NCBI RefSeq assembly: GCF_011927825.1
Contig: NZ_JAATJI010000002.1
Coordinates: 372,001-436,000 of the forward strand
DNA length: 64,000 nt
Direction of reading: 5' to 3'
Source: Polymorphobacter fuscus
GTDB lineage: Bacteria > Pseudomonadota > Alphaproteobacteria > Sphingomonadales > Sphingomonadaceae
The notes under the pieces are model-generated. The model was given only the letters and a program-made list of their open reading frames with translations, did no database searches and was not told the DNA's origin. Made by a program: the position numbers and the translations under genes. Below, piece after piece: positions 19,563 through 28,326 of this stretch (position 1 is its first letter; each line of letters opens with the position of its first letter).

Positions 19563-20213
19563 TTGGGCAGCGAGACCATCTACATCCTCGACGATGACCA
19601 TTCGGTGCGGACATCATTGGGTTTTTTTCTTGCCAACGCCGGATTTGCGACGCGGTCGTTCGCCGATGCCGCGAGCTTTCTGGACGCGGCGGACAGTTTG
19701 AGCCCGGGGTGTGTGCTGCTCGACCTGCGCATGCCCGAAATCGACGGCTTCGAAGTGCTCGAACGGCTTGCGACCAAACGCGCCGCGCTGCCCGTCGTCG
19801 TCATGACGGGCCATGGCGATGTCGGCACGGCCGTCCGTGCCATGAAGCTCGGCGCGCTCGACTTTGTCGAGAAACCCTATGAGGAAAACATGCTGCTCGG
19901 CATCCTGGCGCGCGTCTTCATGCTGCTCGACAACCAGGTCCGCGACCTCGGACGCCAGGCGGAGATGCGCGCCCGCATCGCCCGGCTGACCGATCGCGAG
20001 CGCGAAGTGCTCGTCGGGCTGCTCGCCGGCCGCGCCAACAAGCTGATCGCCTATGACCTCGGCATCAGCGTTCGCACCGTCGAGATGCACCGATCGGCGA
20101 TGATGGAGCGGCTGGGCGTGCGCAGCCTGGTCGAGGCGCTGCGGATCGCCATCGCCGCCGGCCTGGCGCTGCCGCCGGCCGCTGCCGACAGCCATGTCAG
20201 CGTCGCGTCATGA
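19563..20213 (+). CDS. FixJ-like response regulator (receiver + LuxR HTH)
   Basis: A 216-residue two-component response regulator. The receiver domain (about 5-118) has the acidic pocket DDD at 10-12, the phospho-acceptor Asp54 in LLDLRMPEIDGF, the switch Thr82 in MTGHGD and Lys104 in VEKPYEE. The C-terminal LuxR/GerE helix-turn-helix (about 140-200) carries LTDREREVLVGLLAGRANK. The organisation is that of FixJ/TtrR-like activators. The start is a TTG with AGGAACGAG upstream; no ATG is available. Its stop overlaps the KaiC-like gene by four bases, and the histidine kinase two genes down is its probable partner. Confidence 0.9.
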   Translation: MGSETIYILDDDHSVRTSLGFFLANAGFATRSFADAASFLDAADSLSPGCVLLDLRMPEIDGFEVLERLATKRAALPVVVMTGHGDVGTAVRAMKLGALDFVEKPYEENMLLGILARVFMLLDNQVRDLGRQAEMRARIARLTDREREVLVGLLAGRANKLIAYDLGISVRTVEMHRSAMMERLGVRSLVEALRIAIAAGLALPPAAADSHVSVAS

Positions 20214-21727
20214 CCGCGTCCGACGCCGATCTGGCGGCCGATGCCAGCCCCGTCACCACGGGGCTGGACAGCCTCGACTATATCCTGTCGGGCGGCTATG
20301 CTGCCAACCGCTGCCACCTCATCGAAGGCCAGCCCGGATCGGGCAAGACGACGCTGGCGATGCAGTTCCTCATCGCCGGCCAGGCCCGCGGCGAAAAATG
20401 CCTGTTCATCACCATTTCCGAAAGCCCGTTCGAACTGCTGCACGTCGCGCGCAGCCACGGCCTGTCGCTCGACGGCATCGACATTGTGGAGTGCGTCCCG
20501 CCCGAACTCAGCCTCGATCCCGAAAGCTACCAGTCGATCGTCCACGCCTCCGAACTCGAACTCGGCGAAACGGTGCGCGGCGTGATGGCGGCGGTGGTCG
20601 CCAGCCGGCCGACGCTCGTTGTCCTCGACAGCCTGTCGGAAGTGCGGCTGCTCGCCCAGGGCGCGCTGCGCTACCGCCGCCAGGTGCTGGCGCTGAAGCA
20701 TTTTTTCTTCCAGCAGAATTGCACGGTGCTGCTGCTCGACGACCTGACCGTGCGCGAGGATGACCTGACGCTGCACAGCATCGCCCATGGCGTGGTCCGG
20801 CTGGAACAGCTGGCCATGGATTATGGCGCCGAACGCCGGCGGCTGCGGGTGTTCAAGATGCGCGGCCGCGCCTTCCACGGTGGCTTTCACGATTTCGTCA
20901 TCGCCCATGGCGGGCTCAACGTGTTTCCGCGCCTGATCGCCTCCGACGATGTGGCCGCCCGGCCGGCCCGCCGGCCGGCCAGCACCGGCATCGCGGCGCT
21001 CGATTCGCTGACGGGCGGCGGTCTCGACGAAGGCACGACGACGCTGATCCAGGGGCCGTCGGGCACCGGCAAGTCGACCCTGGCGCTGCAATGCGTCCGC
21101 GAACGGCTGGAACGCGGCGAGACGGTGTTGTTCGTCAGTTTCGAGGAGACGGTAACCACCTTCCGGCGCCGTGCCGCCAGCGTCGGCATCGGTGTGGAGG
21201 CGTATCTCGCCAGCGGCGTTCTGCGCTTCGTCCATGTCGACCCGGCGGAAACGTCGGCCGGCCAGATTTCCGACATGGTGCGCAATTCGGTGCGCGACGA
21301 CGTGACCTCGGTGATCCTCGATTCGCTATCGGGTTATCAGCACGCGCTGCGCGACGAACATTATCTGCTGCTGCACATGCACGAGCTGCTGACCTTCCTC
21401 AACCAGCAGGCGGTGGTGACGATCGTCGTGCTGGCGCAGGCCGGGGTGGTCGGCACGCTGGCGCCGCCGTTCGACATGACCTATCTCGCCGATACCGTGC
21501 TGCTGCTGCGCTTCTTCGAAGCCGGCGGCGAAATGCGGCGCGCGGTGTCGGTCATCAAGAAGCGGATCGGATCGCACGAGCGGATGATGCGCGAGCTGTT
21601 CCTCGACAGCCAGGGCGTCCAGGTCGGGCCGGCGCTCCCCGGCTTCCAGAATATCATGTCGAGCCGCCCGATCTATACCGGCAGCACGCCGTTGCTGCAG
21701 GCACGTGACGGCGCCGCAAGCGCTTGA
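20210..21727 (+). CDS. KaiC-like double RecA-fold ATPase
   Basis: A 505-residue protein with two KaiC/RadA-type ATPase domains in tandem. Domain 1 has Walker A GQPGSGKTT (Lys46) and Walker B VVLDSLSE; domain 2 has GPSGTGKST (Lys288) and VILDSLSG. The catalytic Glu pair of KaiC is complete in domain 2 (FEE, Glu312-313) but is Ser70-Glu71 in domain 1, so domain 1 may hydrolyse slowly. At the place of the cyanobacterial KaiC phosphosites (Ser431/Thr432) domain 2 has Thr424-Tyr425 in MTYLADT. There is no kaiA or kaiB nearby. Overlaps of four bases with both the regulator and kinase genes indicate translational coupling. Role as a signalling ATPase is inferred. Confidence 0.9.
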   Translation: MTASDADLAADASPVTTGLDSLDYILSGGYAANRCHLIEGQPGSGKTTLAMQFLIAGQARGEKCLFITISESPFELLHVARSHGLSLDGIDIVECVPPELSLDPESYQSIVHASELELGETVRGVMAAVVASRPTLVVLDSLSEVRLLAQGALRYRRQVLALKHFFFQQNCTVLLLDDLTVREDDLTLHSIAHGVVRLEQLAMDYGAERRRLRVFKMRGRAFHGGFHDFVIAHGGLNVFPRLIASDDVAARPARRPASTGIAALDSLTGGGLDEGTTTLIQGPSGTGKSTLALQCVRERLERGETVLFVSFEETVTTFRRRAASVGIGVEAYLASGVLRFVHVDPAETSAGQISDMVRNSVRDDVTSVILDSLSGYQHALRDEHYLLLHMHELLTFLNQQAVVTIVVLAQAGVVGTLAPPFDMTYLADTVLLLRFFEAGGEMRRAVSVIKKRIGSHERMMRELFLDSQGVQVGPALPGFQNIMSSRPIYTGSTPLLQARDGAASA

Positions 21728-23349
21728 GCGCGTTCGACCGGCTGCTCATTCTTGCTCCCCGCGGCCGCGATGCCCAGGTCATCGTCGACCAGCTCGCGGG
21801 TGCCGACAAGGTCGCCAGCATCGCGACGGCGGCAGAGATTGTGGAGGCAGTGCGCGGCGGCGTGCTCGGCGTCGCCGTCGTTACCGATGAAGGCATGTCG
21901 GGCTTCGACAGGGCAGCGCTCGCCGGCGCGCTGGCCGACCAGCCACCGTGGTCCGACGTGCCGTTCGTCGTGCTGACCCGGCGCGAATTCGGCGGCTGGA
22001 CGCGCGCCCAGCTGGTGGCGTTGCTCGGCAACGTCACCATCCTCGAACGGCCGCTGCACCGTGACGTGCTGATCAGCAGCGTCCGCTCGGCCCTGCGCGC
22101 CCGCGCGCGCCAGCGCCGGTCGGAGGCGTATCTGCGCGACCGCGAGGCGGCCGAGGCGCAGGTTCGCGAACTGGCGGCGACGCTGGAGGCGCGGGTGCTG
22201 GAACGCACCGACGCACTGCGCCGCGCCCTGGCCGAACGCGACCAGAGCGAGCGGCGTCTGCGCGATAGCGAGGCATTGTATCGCTACACCGTCGAGCTGA
22301 CCGGGCAGACGCCATGGACGGCGGCGGCCGATGGCCGCCTGCTGAGCATCGGCTCGCACCGGGTCGGCGCAGCCGGCGCCGCGCCCGATTGGCGCCAGCT
22401 CGTCCATCGCGACGACCTCAAGGCGATGCTCGATGGCTGGGCCGTCGCCATCGCCTCGGCGCAGCCGTTCCAGGCAGAGTTCCGGGCCCGCGGCGCCGAT
22501 GGCGTGTTCAGCTGGAACCGCGCCCGCGCCGCGCCGCGAATGGCCGCCGACGGCACGGTGATGCGCTGGTACGGCACGCTCGAGAATATCGACGACCGGC
22601 GCACGGCCGCGACTCGCCTGCGCCAGTTGCAGGCCGAACTGATCCATGTCTCGCGGCTGAGTGCCATGGGCGCGATGGCGTCGACCCTGGCGCATGAACT
22701 CAACCAGCCGCTGGCCGCGATCACCAACTATGTCCGCGGCATCCGGCTGATCTTGCCCAACCATCCCGAGGACCAGCCGATCCGCGATGCGCTCGACGCC
22801 GCCGATGACAGCGCGGTGCGCGCCGGCGAAATCGTCCGGCGGGTGCGCGAGCTGGTGACCAAGGGCGAAACCGCGCGCCGGGCGGAGGACCTGGCGACGC
22901 TGGTGCGCGAAGCCTGCAGCCTGGCGATGATCGATGCCCGGCTGTCGGGTATCGACATCCGCATGGCATTGTCGACCGCGCCGATCGCGGTGATGGTCGA
23001 TCGCATCCAGATCCAGCAGGTGCTGCTCAACCTGCTGCGCAACGCCGCGGAAGCGGTGGCCGACAGTGGCGAACGCTGGATCCGCGTCAGCACCAACATG
23101 CGCGCGCCCGGCTTTGCCCATGTGCTGGTCGAAGACAGCGGCCCTGGCGTGGCGGCGACGGCAGCGGCGCGCCTGTTCGGATCGTTCAACACCACCAAAG
23201 GCGACGGCATGGGGATGGGCCTGTCGATCAGCCGGACGATCATCGAGGCGCATGGCGGCAGCATCTGGCATCGCCGCGCGCCGGCGGGCGGTGCGATCTT
23301 CGGCTTCTCGCTGCTCAGGACCGCGGCGAACGCTCCGACGGCGCACTGA
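21724..23349 (+). CDS. Hybrid-type PAS histidine kinase with N-terminal receiver-like domain
   Basis: A 541-residue soluble kinase. Residues 1-125 look like a receiver-fold domain (RLLILAPRGRDAQVIVDQL, then FVVLTRREFG and ILERPLHRDVL) but without a clear phospho-acceptor triad, so it is probably a pseudo-receiver. A coiled coil (about 130-180) leads to a PAS domain (about 187-290), a HisKA domain with His324 in TLAHELNQPLAA, and an HATPase domain with LLNLLRNAAEA, DSGPGV and GMGMGLSI. No membrane segment is present. The start is a TTG overlapping the stop of the KaiC-like gene. Very likely phosphorylates the FixJ-like regulator of the same operon. Its 3' end overlaps the convergent BLUF gene by 35 bases. 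Confidence 0.9.
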   Translation: MSAFDRLLILAPRGRDAQVIVDQLAGADKVASIATAAEIVEAVRGGVLGVAVVTDEGMSGFDRAALAGALADQPPWSDVPFVVLTRREFGGWTRAQLVALLGNVTILERPLHRDVLISSVRSALRARARQRRSEAYLRDREAAEAQVRELAATLEARVLERTDALRRALAERDQSERRLRDSEALYRYTVELTGQTPWTAAADGRLLSIGSHRVGAAGAAPDWRQLVHRDDLKAMLDGWAVAIASAQPFQAEFRARGADGVFSWNRARAAPRMAADGTVMRWYGTLENIDDRRTAATRLRQLQAELIHVSRLSAMGAMASTLAHELNQPLAAITNYVRGIRLILPNHPEDQPIRDALDAADDSAVRAGEIVRRVRELVTKGETARRAEDLATLVREACSLAMIDARLSGIDIRMALSTAPIAVMVDRIQIQQVLLNLLRNAAEAVADSGERWIRVSTNMRAPGFAHVLVEDSGPGVAATAAARLFGSFNTTKGDGMGMGLSISRTIIEAHGGSIWHRRAPAGGAIFGFSLLRTAANAPTAH

Positions 23350-23767
23350 AGGCGCGGACCAGCGCCAGCATCCGGTCGACATCGCGGCGCCTGCCGGCCA
23401 GCGCGTTGTGAACCGTCTCGGCAACGAACAGCGAACGCCCGCAATAGCCCAGCGACCAACGGTCGAAACCGGGCGCCCTGACCCGGCGCCGATCGACGAT
23501 GACGAGCTGGTGATGACGCGCATCGCTGGCGATCCGCCCCATCGTCGCGTCGACGGCAAGGGCATGGCCTTCCAGGGTCTGCACGAAGTGGCCGCCGGTG
23601 AACAGCAGCGCGCCGGTGATGCCGTTGCGAAGGTTCGCCGTGTCGGCACGCGCCACGATTGCCGCCACCGCGGCGCCGCTGTCCCCGGCCGGAATCAGGC
23701 TTTCGCTGATAAAGGTCATGTTGATCAGCGCGTTCGGGCGCACTGGGCAACTCGTCGCCGCGGTCAC
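23315..23767 (-). CDS. BLUF-domain flavoprotein lacking the key tyrosine
   Basis: A 150-residue single BLUF domain, the FAD-binding blue-light sensor fold. The chosen GTG start has GAGGAG seven bases upstream and supplies the first beta-strand. Conserved flavin residues are present: Asn45 (ANLRNGITG), Gln63 (FVQTLEG) and Trp104 (FDRWSLGY). However the strand-1 tyrosine, required for the photocycle in characterised BLUF proteins, is Phe19 (MTFISES), and the usual Met after the Trp is Leu106. The gene converges on the KaiC-like/kinase operon. It may be a light-insensitive flavin or redox sensor, or a decayed photoreceptor; the frame itself is intact. Confidence 0.85.
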   Translation of the reverse strand: MTAATSCPVRPNALINMTFISESLIPAGDSGAAVAAIVARADTANLRNGITGALLFTGGHFVQTLEGHALAVDATMGRIASDARHHQLVIVDRRRVRAPGFDRWSLGYCGRSLFVAETVHNALAGRRRDVDRMLALVRAFSAPSERSPRS

Positions 23768-23829
23768 CCTTTGGCTCCTCGAAAGCCTGCACTTTCGTTC
23801 AGCCAGACCGGGCTCGCCAGCTGTGGGAA

Positions 23830-24876
23830 CTACGGTTGCGGCTGCTCGACAAAGGACCAGTCGAGCGTCTCGCCGGCGTGGAACGGCACGACGCTGCCGA
23901 TCCGGTCGGGAACGGTCACCGGCGTGCGCGCCAGCGTCACGGTGCCGTCGTTGCGTGGCAGGCCGTAGAAATCGGCGCCGAAATTGCTGGCAAAACCCTC
24001 CAGCCGATCGAGCGCGCCGTCTTCGGCGAAGCTGCGGGCATAGCTTTCCAGCGCGAACGGCGCGTTGAACACGCCGGCACAGCCACAGGCCGTCTCCTTG
24101 GTCGGCGCCGCATGGGGCGCCGAATCGGTGCCGAGGAAGAATTTGGGGTTTGCCGATGTCGCGGCGCGGCGCAGCGCCTGCTGGTGGGTGGCGCGCTTCA
24201 GCACCGGCAGGCAGTACAGGTGCGGGCGGATCCCGCCTTCGAACATCGCATTGCGGTTGATGGCGAGGTGATGCGGCGTGATCGTCGCTGCGACATTGGC
24301 GGGCGCGCTTTCGACAAAGGCGACCGCTTCGGCAGTGGTGATGTGTTCGAGGACGATCTTCAGCGCCGGAAAATCGCGGACCAGCGGCGCCAGCGTGCGA
24401 TCGATGAACACCGCCTCGCGGTCGAAGATGTCGACATGGGCATCGGTGACTTCGCCATGGACGAGCAGCGGCAGGCCGATGCGCTGCATGGTGTCGAGCG
24501 CTGCATGGATGTGGCGGACGTCGGTGACACCATGCGCCGAATTGGTGGTGGCATTGGCGGGGTACAGCTTGGCGGCGGTGAACACCCCTTCGGCATGGCC
24601 GCGGGCGAGTTCATCGGGGCCGATGCCGTCGGTCAGATAGGCGGTCATCAGCGGGGTGAAGTCATGCGCCGGGCCGACGGCGGCGCGGATGCGGTCGCGA
24701 TAGGCAGCGGCGGCAGCGACGGTCGTGACCGGCGGCTTGAGGTTCGGCATGACGATGGCGCGGGCGAACTGCCGCGCCGTGGCGCCCGCCACTTCGGCAA
24801 GCATTGCATCGTCGCGCAGGTGGACGTGCCAGTCGTCCGGGCGGCGGATCGTCAGGGTGTCGGCCGCCATCGGCAT
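23830..24876 (-). CDS. pyrC: Dihydroorotase, type II
   Basis: Cytoplasmic zinc amidohydrolase of pyrimidine biosynthesis, cyclising carbamoyl aspartate to dihydroorotate. With the ATG at 24876 the protein has 348 residues, matching E. coli-type PyrC. Metal ligands are visible: DDWHVHLRD (His-x-His), the carbamylated Lys in [21 protein letters not shown] and VLEHITT, and the catalytic Asp in FLGTDSAPH. The ATG overlaps the stop of the upstream gene (TGATG); a second in-frame ATG at 24870 is also possible. Stands with envelope genes, not other pyr genes. Confidence 0.95.
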   Translation of the reverse strand: MPMAADTLTIRRPDDWHVHLRDDAMLAEVAGATARQFARAIVMPNLKPPVTTVAAAAAYRDRIRAAVGPAHDFTPLMTAYLTDGIGPDELARGHAEGVFTAAKLYPANATTNSAHGVTDVRHIHAALDTMQRIGLPLLVHGEVTDAHVDIFDREAVFIDRTLAPLVRDFPALKIVLEHITTAEAVAFVESAPANVAATITPHHLAINRNAMFEGGIRPHLYCLPVLKRATHQQALRRAATSANPKFFLGTDSAPHAAPTKETACGCAGVFNAPFALESYARSFAEDGALDRLEGFASNFGADFYGLPRNDGTVTLARTPVTVPDRIGSVVPFHAGETLDWSFVEQPQP

Positions 24877-25565
24877 CACATCGCGGCGATATCGGGCAGC
24901 ACGATCGGATCGGGCGCGACATAGCCGAGCGCCGGCGACAGCGCGCTGTACGACAGTGCCGACCGGATTTCCGGGCCGCGGGCCAGCGCGGTCACGCCCA
25001 GCTTGCCCTTGGGCACTTCCAGCGCATAGCGGCCGACCAGGCCGGCTGCGTTGCAAAAGGCATATTGCGCGTCGAGCGTCGAATAACTGTTGTAGGTGCG
25101 GGTCGTGTACTCGTCGAACTTGTTGATCGCCCGGGCCTTGTCGGTCCGGCGGAAATGGCCGACCATGGTCGCCTGGGCGCGCGACAGCTCTTCCGAATGG
25201 GCCTGCAGGAAGCTGTTGTAATTCTTGGTGGTGCGCAGGAACTGCGAATATTGGCACTGCAAGGCGGCGACGTTCATGGCGGCGCGCAGGTTCCACACGG
25301 CATTGGCTTCCAGCTCGGCCGGAGTCGGCTTCACCAGGATGACGGCCTTGGGCACCATGAACCCGCCGGGGCGCTTGACCTCGGGAACCTCGACGACCGG
25401 CTCGGGCACGACGGCCGCTGTCTTCTTGGCGGCCGACTTCGTGGCAGGCTTGGCGGGCGCCTTGGCGGCGGCTTTCTTGGTGGCTGGCTTGGCCGCCGGT
25501 GCCGCGGCGGCGGGCGTTGCAACGGCGAGGATCGCGAGTGTCAGAACTGTCGGTCGAAGACGCAT
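24876..25565 (-). CDS. Secreted protein with Ala/Lys-rich linker, unknown function
   Basis: A 229-residue protein with a signal peptide (about 1-22, ending AAAA), then a low-complexity segment rich in Ala, Lys and Pro (about 23-55) resembling the tails of histone-like proteins, then a mostly helical domain (about 70-210) with Cys residues in ALQCQYSQF and AFCNAAG. I do not recognise the family. The ATG at 25565 is chosen over a TTG three codons earlier. It overlaps pyrC and is probably co-transcribed with it. Confidence 0.7.
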   Translation of the reverse strand: MRLRPTVLTLAILAVATPAAAAPAAKPATKKAAAKAPAKPATKSAAKKTAAVVPEPVVEVPEVKRPGGFMVPKAVILVKPTPAELEANAVWNLRAAMNVAALQCQYSQFLRTTKNYNSFLQAHSEELSRAQATMVGHFRRTDKARAINKFDEYTTRTYNSYSTLDAQYAFCNAAGLVGRYALEVPKGKLGVTALARGPEIRSALSYSALSPALGYVAPDPIVLPDIAAM

Positions 25566-25694
25566 GTTACGCAAATCCCCAGGTCCATTCCATCATGGCA
25601 AAAGCAGCGTCGGCCGACTGTGGCACCGGCCAGGTGCGGCATCGGCGAGACGGGCATCGGCCATGCCAATGCCACGCCCGCCGCTGCGCCGCAA

Positions 25695-25994
25695 TCAGCC
25701 CAGGATGCTGCCAAGCTGCATCGCCACCGACATGTCGCCTTCAACCTTCAGCTTGCCCATCATGAATGCCATCTGGGCGTTCTGCTTGCCCTGGGCGATG
25801 TCCATGAAATCGGCCATCGAGACCTTGACGGTGCAATCGGTGGGTTCATTGGCGTTGTCGACGACCGGGGGTGCGACCTTGTCGTCGATGCGCACCAGGC
25901 CGTCCGGGCCGAAGTCGAACTTGACCGACTTCTTGAAGTTGCCGCCTGCGCCGATGCGGGTCTTCATCTGGTCGGTGATTGCGTCGAGGCTCAT
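25695..25994 (-). CDS. SCP2 sterol-binding domain protein
   Basis: A 99-residue protein consisting of a single SCP2-like lipid-binding domain. Typical features are the SLDAITDQMKTRIG opening, CTVKVSMADFMDIAQGK and the C-terminal MMGKLKVEGDMSVAMQLG helix. Such proteins bind acyl-CoA or other hydrophobic ligands in the cytoplasm. GGAAGG precedes the ATG. It is downstream of a hairpin terminator, so it has its own promoter in the 45-base gap or is read through. Confidence 0.88.
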   Translation of the reverse strand: MSLDAITDQMKTRIGAGGNFKKSVKFDFGPDGLVRIDDKVAPPVVDNANEPTDCTVKVSMADFMDIAQGKQNAQMAFMMGKLKVEGDMSVAMQLGSILG

Positions 25995-26038
25995 GCTGTG
26001 TCCTTCCCAAAACGGTCCGCGGAATGGCATGCCCCCAT

Positions 26039-26065
26039 AAAAAAAGGGCCACCTTGCGGTGGCCC
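26039..26065 (-). terminator. Rho-independent terminator
   Basis: On the minus strand an 8-bp perfect stem (GGGCCACC / GGTGGCCC with a four-base loop) is followed by seven T, a textbook intrinsic terminator for the lipoprotein gene ending at 26097. A second perfect 7-bp hairpin (ACATCCC / GGGATGT, 26074-26091) lies between the stop codon and this terminator. Confidence 0.85.
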
Positions 26066-26096
26066 CTTCCTAAACATCCCGAGCGGGATGTCGAGA

Positions 26097-26408
26097 TTAC
26101 TTATTCTCTTCGGTCGTCGTGGTGCTGCTCGTGGTGGTCGAGTCCGTCGCCGGCGCCATGGCGTCAGCAGCGGGGGCCATCGCATCGGCTGCACCAGCGG
26201 CCGGAGCAGTCGCCATGGCATCGGCCGGGGCAGCGTCAGCGGCAGGTGCCGGGGTCGCCATCGCGTCGGTTGCCGGAGCGGCTTCAGTCGTGGTCGTGGT
26301 CGTGGTGTCGGTGGTGGTCTCAGCCTTCTTTTCGCCGCAAGCGACGACGAACAGGGCAACACCAGCAACCAGAGCGGCGGTCTTCAGCTTCGAAACGACT
26401 TCAGCCAT
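26097..26408 (-). CDS. Small low-complexity lipoprotein
   Basis: A 103-residue predicted lipoprotein. The signal peptide ends in the lipobox VVAC, so the mature protein begins at Cys24 and is lipid-anchored. The rest is almost entirely Thr runs and Ala/Pro/Met/Asp repeats with no folded domain visible, ending in a Thr/Ser and acidic tail. AGGAGAT precedes the ATG and a strong terminator follows, so it is a single-gene, probably well-expressed unit. Possibly an envelope spacer; function unknown. Confidence 0.8.
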   Translation of the reverse strand: MAEVVSKLKTAALVAGVALFVVACGEKKAETTTDTTTTTTTEAAPATDAMATPAPAADAAPADAMATAPAAGAADAMAPAADAMAPATDSTTTSSTTTTEENK

Positions 26409-26512
26409 CGTAATCTCCTTTAAGGTTGAGCCCTTGGACCCAGGACGGGTTGGGTCGGTTCAGTCCCTTATCCCCCAACACGGGTAGGCTTTAGCGAAAA
26501 AGCGTCACGGCC

Positions 26513-27166
26513 TCAAGTGCCTTGATCGCGGCCCGTCGTGAAGTCTGCAAGCATCGTCGCAAATGTTTCGGCCAGCGCAGCGTCGATATCCGCCAGCCGC
26601 GACGTGCCGCCGATCGCGGCAAGGCTGGTGACCGGTTCGGGCAGGCCACAGGGCACGATACCGCCGAAATGCGTCAGGTCCGGGTCGATGTTGATGGCAA
26701 GGCCGTGATAGCTGACCCAGCGGCGCACGCGCACGCCGATGGCGGCGATCTTGGCGGTGCCCGCCGGCGTATCGGTCCACACGCCGACCTTGCCGGCGAT
26801 GACGCGGCCGGCGACGCCATGGACCGCCAGCGCCGCGATCACCCAGTTTTCCAGCGCCGCGACGAAGCGCCGGATGTCGCGCCCGCGCCGCCCGAGGTCG
26901 AGCAGGACATAGACGACGCGCTGGCCGGGGCCATGATAGGTATGCTTGCCGCCGCGCCCGGTGGCGAACACCGGAAAATCATGCGGGCGCAGCAGGTCGG
27001 CGGGCACGGCGCTGGTGCCGGCGGTGTAAAGCGGCGGATGCTCGACCAGCCAGATCAGTTCCCCGGCGGTGCCGGCATGGATGGCGGCAACGCGCGCCTC
27101 CATCGCCGCGACGGCGGCGGCATAGTCGGTCAGCCCCGGTTCGACCCGCCATTCGGGCAATATCAT
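26513..27166 (-). CDS. lipB: Lipoyl(octanoyl) transferase
   Basis: Cytoplasmic enzyme moving octanoyl groups from acyl carrier protein to lipoyl domains. Family motifs are visible: [31 protein letters not shown], the Lys in [10 protein letters not shown] and the catalytic Cys in [15 protein letters not shown]. The ATG at 27166 overlaps the stop of the epoxide-hydrolase gene, giving 217 residues, the usual length; a GTG directly before it is an alternative. It is the last gene of the GMC oxidoreductase / epoxide hydrolase operon. Confidence 0.95.
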   Translation of the reverse strand: MILPEWRVEPGLTDYAAAVAAMEARVAAIHAGTAGELIWLVEHPPLYTAGTSAVPADLLRPHDFPVFATGRGGKHTYHGPGQRVVYVLLDLGRRGRDIRRFVAALENWVIAALAVHGVAGRVIAGKVGVWTDTPAGTAKIAAIGVRVRRWVSYHGLAINIDPDLTHFGGIVPCGLPEPVTSLAAIGGTSRLADIDAALAETFATMLADFTTGRDQGT

Positions 27167-28326
27167 CACAGCCCGCGCACGAAGTCCCGCAGGTCGGCCA
27201 GGAACAGCTCCGGCTCCTCCAGGCTGGCAAAATGCCCGCCGCGCGGCATGTCGGTCCAGTGGACGACATTATAGCCGCGCTCCACCATCGGGCGCGGTGG
27301 GAACAGCAGCAGGTCGCGCGGAAAGCTGGCGACGCCCGTCGGCACCGCGATGCGCCGCCCGGCGGGAATGGCAAAGCCGCCTTCCAGGAACATGCCGCGA
27401 TACAGCCAGGTCGCGGTCAAAAAGCTGCGCGTCGTCAGATAGATCATGATGTTGGTCAGCATCGTGTCGAAATCGAACGGCGGATCGTCGTAATCGCCCG
27501 GCACATCGGACCAGCCGACGAACTTTTCCGAAAACCACGCCGCGACCCCCATCGGCGAATCCATCATCGCGAAACCCAGCGATTGCGGCTTCGTGCCCTG
27601 CAGCTGCAGATAGGCGGTCTCCGTCTCGCGGATCGCCACCGCCTTTTGCAGCCAGGCGACATCTTCCGGCGTCTCCGGGTGCATGTCGGCGGGGCGCAGG
27701 CCGAAGCCGCTGATATGCAGCGCCTCGACCCGCGCTGAATCGAGCCCGACCCAGCCGCCAATGACACAGCCCCAGTCCCCGCCCTGATAGATGTAGCGGT
27801 CGTGGCCGAGGCAGCCCATCAGCGTGTCGTACAGCCCGGCGATGGCGCGCGGCCCCAGCGGCGCCTTGGGCCGGTCCGACCAGCCATAGCCGGGCAGCGA
27901 CGGCGCGACGACATGGAAGGCCGGTGCCGACGGGTCCTCCGGGTCAGCCAGCCGGTCGATGATCGCGTCGAACTCGACGATCGATCCCGGCCAGCCATGG
28001 GCGATGAGCAGCGGCCGGGCGTCGGCGCGGGGCGAGCGCCGGTAGATGGCGTGAAGGTGGAAGCCGTCGCCGACATCGACGCGGACATGCGGGTGGCGGT
28101 TGAGCCGCGCCACCGCCGCCGGCCAGTCATAATGGTCCAGCCAATAGGTGCGCAGCCGTTCCATGTAATCGCGGTTGGCGCCGTGCTTCCAGCTGCGGCT
28201 GGGGCCGTCGCCGGCGTCCGGGTCGACCGGTTCCTCGAAGAAGCGAAAGGCGCCGACGCGTTGCCGGACCAGCGCCATTTCGAGCGGATTGACCGGGATT
28301 TCGAACGGCGTCGCCGCTGCGGTCAT
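27166..28326 (-). CDS. Epoxide hydrolase, alpha/beta-hydrolase fold
   Basis: A 386-residue cytoplasmic hydrolase opening epoxides to diols. The N-terminal EHN domain (about 5-110; [17 protein letters not shown]) and the alpha/beta hydrolase core are both present. The oxyanion segment [10 protein letters not shown], nucleophile Asp in [12 protein letters not shown], and the final His in [14 protein letters not shown] are visible. It overlaps GMC oxidoreductase upstream and lipB downstream (TGATG at both junctions), so the three are translationally coupled. Together with the GMC enzyme it suggests oxidation of an alkene or terpenoid-type compound (inference). Confidence 0.9.
   Translation of the reverse strand: MTAAATPFEIPVNPLEMALVRQRVGAFRFFEEPVDPDAGDGPSRSWKHGANRDYMERLRTYWLDHYDWPAAVARLNRHPHVRVDVGDGFHLHAIYRRSPRADARPLLIAHGWPGSIVEFDAIIDRLADPEDPSAPAFHVVAPSLPGYGWSDRPKAPLGPRAIAGLYDTLMGCLGHDRYIYQGGDWGCVIGGWVGLDSARVEALHISGFGLRPADMHPETPEDVAWLQKAVAIRETETAYLQLQGTKPQSLGFAMMDSPMGVAAWFSEKFVGWSDVPGDYDDPPFDFDTMLTNIMIYLTTRSFLTATWLYRGMFLEGGFAIPAGRRIAVPTGVASFPRDLLLFPPRPMVERGYNVVHWTDMPRGGHFASLEEPELFLADLRDFVRGL

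Noticed and set aside
20210..21727. Cyanobacterial-type circadian KaiC
   Set aside because: No kaiA or kaiB nearby, altered phosphosite residues and an incomplete Glu pair in domain 1, so a true clock role is not claimed; KaiC-like is the safe call.
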